From positions 744,001 to 808,000 of the forward strand of contig NZ_NJIG01000001.1 in assembly GCF_002209535.1 (NCBI RefSeq): DNA of 64,000 bases, written 5' to 3'. The notes beneath the pieces were generated by a model, which searched no databases, had not been told where the DNA came from, and saw nothing but the letters and a program-made list of their open reading frames with translations. Made by a program: the position numbers and the translations under genes. Below, one piece after another: positions 36,019 to 43,800 of the stretch. Numbering within the stretch: position 1 is the first letter of the stretch; the number at the start of each line of letters is the position of its first letter. The DNA is from Achromobacter marplatensis (lineage in GTDB: Bacteria; Pseudomonadota; Gammaproteobacteria; Burkholderiales; Burkholderiaceae_B).

Positions 36019-37677
36019 CTATTGCTCCGTCCCCCGGTTTGTCTTTCCCATCCTGGCGTCCAGGTATTTCTGCATCAGGGCTCGCGTGGAACTGTCATGG
36101 TTTTGCATGCCCGTCGTGCCGGCATCCAATTCATGAACGATGCGCAGCGCCAGCGTCTTGCCGAGTTCCACGCCCCACTGGTCAAAGGAATCGATGTTCC
36201 ACGCCGCCCCTTGCGTAAAGGCGCTGTGTTCATACACCGCCACCAGCGCACCCAGCGTCCGCGGCGTCAGCCGGGTGGAGAGCAGCGTATTGCTGGGCCG
36301 GTTGCCTTCGACATGCCGGTGAGGCGCGGCCGCGGCGCCGTCATCGGCCAACGCCTGGCCGAACGCCAAGGCCTCGGCCTGCGCGAACATGTTGGCCAGC
36401 AATTCTTCGTGCTGACGGGGCGAAGCCGCAAGCGGCACCAGGAATCCGATGAAATCGCAGGGCACCATCTGGCTGCCCTGGTGCAGCAACTGGTGAAAGG
36501 AATGCTGGCCGTTCGTGCCGCAAGCGCCCCAGTACACGGGGCCGGTGTGCCCCGCCACGGGCTTGCCGTCCTGCGTCACGGACTTGCCGTTGCTTTCCAT
36601 CATCAACTGCTGCACGTAAGACGGAAAACGCCGCAAATGGTGGTCGTAGGGCAGGACGGCCGCGGTGCGCGCGCCCAGGCAGTTGTTGTTCCAGATGGCC
36701 ATCAACCCGTGCATGACCGGCAGGTTCCGCTCCAGGGGCGCGTTGCGGAAATGCGTATCCATGTCGTGGCAGCCGGCCAGCATCTCGCCGAAAGCCTCCG
36801 GCCCCACCGCCACCATCAGCGCCAAGCCCATGGCCGAACACAGCGAATAGCGTCCGTTGACCCAGTCCCAGATCTCCAATACGCGGTCCCGCGCGATGCC
36901 GGATTGGATCGCGGCCTCGCGATTGCCCGTGACCGCCACGAAATGCGCCTGCAACGCGTCTTCGTCCTGCAGGGCTTGCATGCACCAGACGCGCGCCGAC
37001 GCCGCATTGTGGCGGGTTTCCGAGGTCTGCCAGCTTTTTGAACAGACAATGAACAGCGTTTCGCGCGGATCCAGGCCTCGCGTGGCCTGCGCGAAATCCG
37101 CACCGTCCACGTTCGACACAAAGCGCACAAGCAGGCCGGGCTGGACGTAGTGTTCAAGCGCCGCGCAAGCCATTTCCACGCCGATCGCCGACCCGCCGAT
37201 GCCCAGGTTGATCACATTCCGGATGGGCATGCCCGTGCCGCCCAGGCAGGCGCCGCTGCGCAACTGCATGGCCAGCGCCGCCATGCGGTGCAAGGTCTTC
37301 TGCACGTTCGGCCCGACATCGCGGCCGTCTACCTGCACGGCTTCCCCGGCAGGCATGCGCAACGCGACATGCAGCGCCGCCCGCCCTTCACTGGCATTGA
37401 TGGCGTCGCCATGGAACATGGCGTCGATCCGGGCCGGCAGCCTGCATTCCTTGGCCAGTCGCACCAGAAGCTCCACGGTTCTAGGGGTGACCCGGTTCTT
37501 GGAATAGTCCAGATACCAGCCAGCCGCCTCCAGCGTCAGACGCGCCCCGCGCACCGGGTCTTCCATGAAGAGTTGCCGCAGGGTCACCGGGCGCATTGCT
37601 TGCCGATGGTCCGCCAGCGCCTGCCAGGCGGGCGTGGGTAGCGGTGTGGCCTCTGGCCCCGATTCCTGCATGTCCAT
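36019..37677 (-). CDS. pgi: Glucose-6-phosphate isomerase
   Basis: A 552-residue enzyme interconverting glucose 6-phosphate and fructose 6-phosphate in the cytoplasm. Both family signatures are visible: the DWVNGRYSLCSAMGL block and, near the end, FDQWGVELGKTLA, together with GIGGSAIGVEMA, SKSWQTSETRHNA and GTNGQHSFHQLLHQG. The last holds the catalytic His region. Length is normal. ATG 37677 is preceded by GGGAGGGGGAAG, a very strong ribosome-binding site. It is divergent from the cyclic glucan synthase gene and sits upstream of the crp/fnr pair on the same strand, with 145 nt before the first regulator start. Confidence 0.95.
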   Translation of the reverse strand: MDMQESGPEATPLPTPAWQALADHRQAMRPVTLRQLFMEDPVRGARLTLEAAGWYLDYSKNRVTPRTVELLVRLAKECRLPARIDAMFHGDAINASEGRAALHVALRMPAGEAVQVDGRDVGPNVQKTLHRMAALAMQLRSGACLGGTGMPIRNVINLGIGGSAIGVEMACAALEHYVQPGLLVRFVSNVDGADFAQATRGLDPRETLFIVCSKSWQTSETRHNAASARVWCMQALQDEDALQAHFVAVTGNREAAIQSGIARDRVLEIWDWVNGRYSLCSAMGLALMVAVGPEAFGEMLAGCHDMDTHFRNAPLERNLPVMHGLMAIWNNNCLGARTAAVLPYDHHLRRFPSYVQQLMMESNGKSVTQDGKPVAGHTGPVYWGACGTNGQHSFHQLLHQGSQMVPCDFIGFLVPLAASPRQHEELLANMFAQAEALAFGQALADDGAAAAPHRHVEGNRPSNTLLSTRLTPRTLGALVAVYEHSAFTQGAAWNIDSFDQWGVELGKTLALRIVHELDAGTTGMQNHDSSTRALMQKYLDARMGKTNRGTEQ

Positions 37678-37784
37678 CGACTTCCCCCTCCCGCCCGTCC
37701 GTCGGCCCGCACATGGATGCCGCACGGTGCATTGCAATGCGGTCGGGCTCGGGTCGTTTATGGCATAGGCCGCGCCCCGCGTCC

Positions 37785-37802
37785 GTGCGGTAGCGCACAG
37801 AG
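37785..37802. promoter_or_regulatory. Candidate Crp/Fnr-type operator in the pgi/ndvB divergent promoter
   Basis: GTGCGGTAGCGCACAGAG contains the perfect dyad GTGCG-N4-CGCAC, the 14-bp geometry of Fnr-type sites. It lies 108-125 nt upstream of the pgi start, nearly the same distance and orientation as its copy before the crp/fnr gene, and about 90 nt upstream of the glucan synthase start. It could act on either or both genes. Confidence 0.55.
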
Positions 37803-37891
37803 CCGGCGACCGCGCTTGGTCACTCTATAGGCGGGAGGTCGTCACCCTGGCGACGCCTTTGCCCCGATGGATCACGTCCGACCGAGTATTG

Positions 37892-40800
37892 ATGAAACCC
37901 ATAGCCTGGCCTTCCCTGGAGGCCGCCCCCGAATGGATCGACCTGTTCGCGCGCAGCAAGCCCTCGCTTACCTCCGCCGAAAGCGAGCCGCCGTTGCGCG
38001 CCGAACTGTTCAATTCCCAGCAGATGGAAGCGCACGGCCAGGCGCTGGCGCATGTGCATGCGCTGGGCGCCTTTCGCGCGCAGGACAACCTGCTGCCCCG
38101 GCTGACGGAGAACCAGACGCTGCTGGCCCAGGCCTGTGCGCTGCTGATCGAATCCATGCAGCAAAGTCGCCAGATCACGCCGGCGGACGAGTGGTTGCTG
38201 GACAACTTCTACCTGATCGAAGAGCAGATCCGGCTGGCCAAGCGGCATTTGCCCAAGGGGTATAGCCGCAGCCTGCCCAAGCTGGCCGCGGGTCCCTCGC
38301 AGGGCCTTCCCCGGGTGTACGACATCGCGCTGGAGATGATTTCGCACAGCGATGCGCGGATTGACGCGGACGGGATCAGCGCGTTCGTAGCCGCTTATCA
38401 GCGCGTCGAACCCCTGCAGCTGGGCGAGCTTTGGGCGATCCCCATCATGATGCGCCTGGCCCTGATCGAGAACCTGCGGCGCGTGGCGATCCGCCTGGCC
38501 TACGCCAACATGAACCGGGGCTTGGCGGACACCTGGGCGGACGCCATGCGCAAGGCCGCGCAGGACGACCCCACCAGCCTGATCCTCGTCATCGCCAACA
38601 TGGCGCGCTCGAATCCGCCCATAGACGGCGCCTTCGTGGCCGAACTGGCCCGCCGCCTGCAAGGCCATGGTCCGGCGCTGGCATTGCCGTTGACCTGGTT
38701 CGAGCAGCGCCTGGCCCAATCCAACCTGACCATCGAGCAGATGGTCGTGGCCGAAAACCAGCAGCAAGCGGCCGACCAGGTCTCCATCAGCAACAGCATC
38801 GGCAGCCTGCGCGCGCTGTCGAAGACGAACTGGAACGAATTCGTCGAAGCCATCATCCTGGTGGAGCAGACATTGCGCCAGGACCCCGCCGGGGTCTACG
38901 CCGACATGGACTTCCCGACCCGGGACCGCTACCGCCATCGGGTGGAGCGCCTGGCCCGGAACTCCGATCGTTCCGAGATCGAATTGGCCACCATGGCGAT
39001 CGACCTGGCGCGCACGGCGGCGCCAGACGCCCATGCCGACGCCCCCGCCGATCCGCGCCGGCGGCACGTGGGCTTCTATCTGATTGATGAAGGCCTGCCG
39101 GAACTGGTCAAGCTGGGCAAGGTCCGGCTGAGCGTGACGGACCGGTTGGCGCGCCTGTCGCCGGGCGCGGCGCTGGCCGGCTATGCGGCGGCGATCGTGC
39201 TGATGACGGGCGCTTTGTCCGCGCTGCTGGTGTTCGTGGCCCATTCGGCGGGCGCCCAGCCGTGGCCGCTGGCCGCCCTGGCGGTGCTGTCACTGATCGG
39301 CACCAGCCATTTGTCGGTTGCCGTCATCAACTGGTCCCTGACCTGGCTGGTGCGCCCACAGCGCCTGCCGCGGATGGACTACGCCAAACGCATTCCGGAC
39401 GCTGCCCGCTGCCTGGTGGCGGTACCGTCCATGCTGATCGACGCTGACGACGGCGAACAGCTGGCCGAGTCGTTGGAGATCCGGTTTCTGGCGAACCCGG
39501 GCGACAACCTGAGCTTCTGCCTGCTGACGGATTTTGCGGACGCGGCCGCGGAACATCTGCCCGCGGACGCGTTGCTGCTGGAACGCGCCAAGACGCATGT
39601 CCAGGCGCTGAACCACAAATACCGGCGTTTGGGCCGAAGCCCCTTTTACCTATTGCACCGCCCTCGCCGCTGGAATGCCCACGAACAGGTCTGGATGGGT
39701 CAGGAAAGAAAGCGCGGCAAACTGGCCGATCTGAACGGCCTGCTGCGCGGCCAAGGCACGGGTGCGTTCTCCTGCGTGGTCGGCGACCTGGACGCGCTGG
39801 CCGCCGTGAAGTACGTCATCACGCTGGACACCGATACCGAGTTGCCCCGGGAAAGCGCCTGGAAGCTGATCGGCGCCATGGCGCATCCGCTGAACCAGGC
39901 CCAGTTCGATCCCGTCCGGCGTCGCGTGACGCGGGGCTACGGCATCCTGCAACCGCGCGTGGCGGTCAACCTGGCTGACCTGGCCGCCTCCGCCTATGCG
40001 CGGGTAAATGGCGGCGACGCCGGCATCGACCCGTACACCAACACCGTGTCGGACGTCTATCAGGACACTTTCAAGGAAGGGTCCTTCGTCGGCAAAGGCA
40101 TTTATGACGTCGACGCGTTCGAGGCCGCGCTGAAGGACTGCTTCCCGGACAACCGCGTGCTGAGCCACGACCTGCTGGAGGGTTGCTACGCCCGTTCCGG
40201 CCTGCTGAGCGATGTGCAGTTGTTCGAAGGCCACCCCGCCCGCTATTCGGCCGATGTCAGCCGCCGCCATCGCTGGATCCGGGGCGACTGGCAACTGCTG
40301 GGCTGGCTGTTCGGCCACCCGCCGCGCCCACCCGGCACGGCGGGCGGACCGCCTCTTGCCTGGCTGGCGCGTTGCAAGATCCTGGACAATCTGCGGCGCA
40401 GCCTCGTGTCGCCCAGCCTGGTGCTGTTGATGGCGCTGGGCTGGACCTTGCTGCCGTATCCCTGGCTGTGGACGGGGGCCGGGGTGATGGTCGTGTTCCT
40501 GCCCGCGCTGTTCGCCTCCGCTCTGGGCGCCGTCAGGAAGGGCGACGATGTCTTGCTGGGGCAGCATCTGCTGGGCTGGGTCCCGTCAACGCTCAAGCAG
40601 TTCAGCCGGGCCGCATTTGCGTTCAGCGCCATGGCGCACGAGGCGCTTTACAACCTGGACGCCATTGGCCGCACACTGTACCGCCTGACGATATCGCACC
40701 GCCGCCTGCTGGAATGGAAGCCCTCCAGCGTCACCAACCGCGACGGCGCGGCCCGCTCGGGCCCGTGGCTGCTATCTGTATGGGGGTCGCCGCTGCTGGC

Positions 40801-43800
40801 GCTGGCGATCGGCGCCTGCGTCCTGCGCTGGAACCCGTCGGCCTGGCCCGCGGCGTTCCCGGTGCTGGCCTTGTGGGCCTTGATGCCGGCAATTGCCTGG
40901 CGCCTGAGCCGGCCGCCCGTCGTCGCGAAAACCGCGCTGTCGCCCAGCCAGGACCAGTTCCTGCGCTTGCTGGCGCGCAAGACCTGGTCGTTCTTCGATG
41001 GGCACGGCGGGGCCGAAGACAACTGGCTGATCCCGGACAACGTGCAGGACCGGCCTGCGCCCACGACCGCGCACCGCACCTCGCCCACCAATCTGGGGCT
41101 GGCCCTGCTGTCGAACCTGGCCGCGCATGACTTCGGCTACTTGCAGGCGGGCCGTTTGATGGAACGCACGCAAGCCACTTTAAGCACCATGGGCAAGCTC
41201 GAGCGCTACCTGGGCCATTTCTATAACTGGTACGACACCCTCACGCTGGCCCCCTTGCACCCGCTGTACATCTCGACCGTAGACAGCGGCAACCTGGCCG
41301 GCCACCTGCTGACGCTGCGTCCCGGGCTGCTGGCGCTGGCCCAGGCTCCGATCCTGCATCCGCGCACCTTTGCGGGCCTGGCCGACGCCGCGGCCGTGTT
41401 GCGAGACAGCCTGCCGGCCAACGCCTTCTCCGCGCTGGACGTGCTGGACGCCGCGCTGCTGACGGCGCAGGAACCGGCCGGCCGCGCCGCGCCCAAGACG
41501 CTGGCGCAAATCCGGCAGCGCCTGGAGCACATCCGCCAACTGGGTTATGGACTGCTGGAAGCCTTCGAGGCGCCCGCGTACTCTGAACCGCTATGGCATT
41601 GCCAGGCCATGTTGCGACAATGCGAAGAGGCGCGCGATGAACTGGCCCTGCTGGCGCCCTGGCCCGAACGGCCCGCCGACGCTCCCTGGCAAGACATCCC
41701 GGCGTTGCAGGCCATGCCCACGCTGCAGCAGGTAGCCGATCAAGGCGGCGGCGTGCTGGCCGCATTGCGGTCCCGCCTCTCCGAGCCCGGCACGACGCCG
41801 GACGAACGTGCGTGGTTGCTGCAAACCGAGCTTGCCATCGTCCTGGCGGCGGACCGTGCCACCCAACGATGCGCCGCGCTGGAAAAACTGGCCGACACGC
41901 TGGCCGACATGGCGGTGGCGGAATACGGCTTCTTGTACGACAAGGGCAGCCGCCTGTTGGCCATCGGCTACAACCTGACCGAACGCCGACGCGACGAAGG
42001 CCTGTACGACCTGCTGGCTTCCGAGGCGCGCCTGGGCAGCTTCGTGGCGATCGCGCAGGGGCAATTGCCGCAAGAGACCTGGTTCGCGCTGGGCCGGCAA
42101 TTGAGCAATTCCCCGGGCGGGCCGGTGCTGCTCTCCTGGAGCGGGTCCATGTTCGAATACCTGATGCCCCGCCTCGTCATGCCCTCCTACCCCCAGACCC
42201 TGCTGGACCAGACCTGCCTGTCGGCGGTGCGCACGCAGATCGACTACGGCGACAAGCTGGGCATTCCGTGGGGCATGTCCGAAAGCGCCTACAACCTGTT
42301 CGATGTCGGCATGAACTACCAGTACCGCGCGTTCGGCGTGCCTGGGTTGGGACTGAAACGCGGCCTGGCCGATGACGTGGTGGTAGCCCCGTACGCGTCG
42401 ATGCTGGCGCTGATGGTGGCGCCCGACGAGGCCTGCCGCAACCTGCAGCGGCTGGCCAAAGACCAGTTGATCGGGCGCTATGGTCTGTACGAGGCCATCG
42501 ACTACACGCCGCGCCGTCAACCGCCCGGCAAGAACGGCACGATCGTGTACGCCTACATGGCCCATCATCAGGGCATGGGCTTCCTGTCGCTTGCCAGCGT
42601 CTTGCTGGGCCGAACGATGCAGGCCCGCTTCGAGGCCGATCCCTCGTTCCAGGCCACCATGCTGCTGCTTCAGGAACGCGTTCCGCGCGCCGCGGCCGCC
42701 TACGCCAAGGCCACCGAACTGTCGGTGATCCGCAGCACGCCGCCGGGCCAGGCCGAGGTGTCCGTGCGCGTGCTGGACACCGCCGACACGCCCATCCCCG
42801 AAGTCCAATTGCTGTCCAACGGCCGCTACCACGTGATGGTCACCAATAGCGGCGCGGGCTCCAGCCGCTGGCGGGACCTGGCCGTCACGCGCTGGCGCGA
42901 AGACGGCACCTGCGACAACTGGGGCACGTTCTGCTATCTGCGCGACACAGACAGCGGCCACGTCTGGTCCACCTCCTATCAGCCGACCCTGCAGCGTCCC
43001 GACCACTACGAAGTGATCTTCTCGGAAGGCCGCGCAGAGTTCCGGCGCACCGACAATCAGATCGACACGCATACGGAAATCGTCGTGTCGCCCGAAGACG
43101 ATATCGAATTGCGGCGCTGCCGCCTGACCAACCGCGGGCGCGAACGCCGCACGCTCGAGATCACCTGCTATGCCGAGGTTGTCATCGCCCCGGCCATGGC
43201 CGACGAATTGCATCCGGCCTTCAGCAACCTGTTCATCCAGACCGAGATCGTGCCGTCGGAACGCGCCATCCTCAGCACGCGGCGCGGCCGCAGTCCGGAA
43301 GACAATCCGCCGTGGATGTTCCAGCTGCTGGCCATCCACGGCGGCGACCCGGGGCGCGCGTCTTATGAAACGGACCGGGCGCAATTCCTGGGGCGCGGCC
43401 GCTCCGTGGCCAATCCGCTGGCGATGGACTCGGCAGCCCCCCTGTCGGGCAGCCAGGGTTCCGTGCTGGACCCGGTGTCGGCCATCCGCTGCACCATCAC
43501 GCTGGAACCCGAGGAAACCGCCGTCGTCGATCTGGTGCAGGGCGTGGGCGACAGCCGCAGCGCCTGCATGAACCTGATCAGCAAGTACCAGGACCGCCAT
43601 CTGGCGGATCGCGCCCTGGAGTTGGCCTGGACCCATGCGCAGGTGCTGGTGCGCCAGTTGAACGCGACCGAAGCCGACGCCCAGTTGTACGCGCGCTTGG
43701 CCAACGCCATCGTCTACCAGAACCCCACGCTGCGGGCCGACGCGGCCACGCTCGTCAAGAACCGCCGCGGGCAGTCCGGCCTGTGGGGCTACGCCATCTC

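Noticed and set aside
37859-37891. TTG at 37859 as start of ndvB
   Set aside because: It adds 11 residues with no family resemblance and has no close ribosome-binding site; ATG 37892 fits better.
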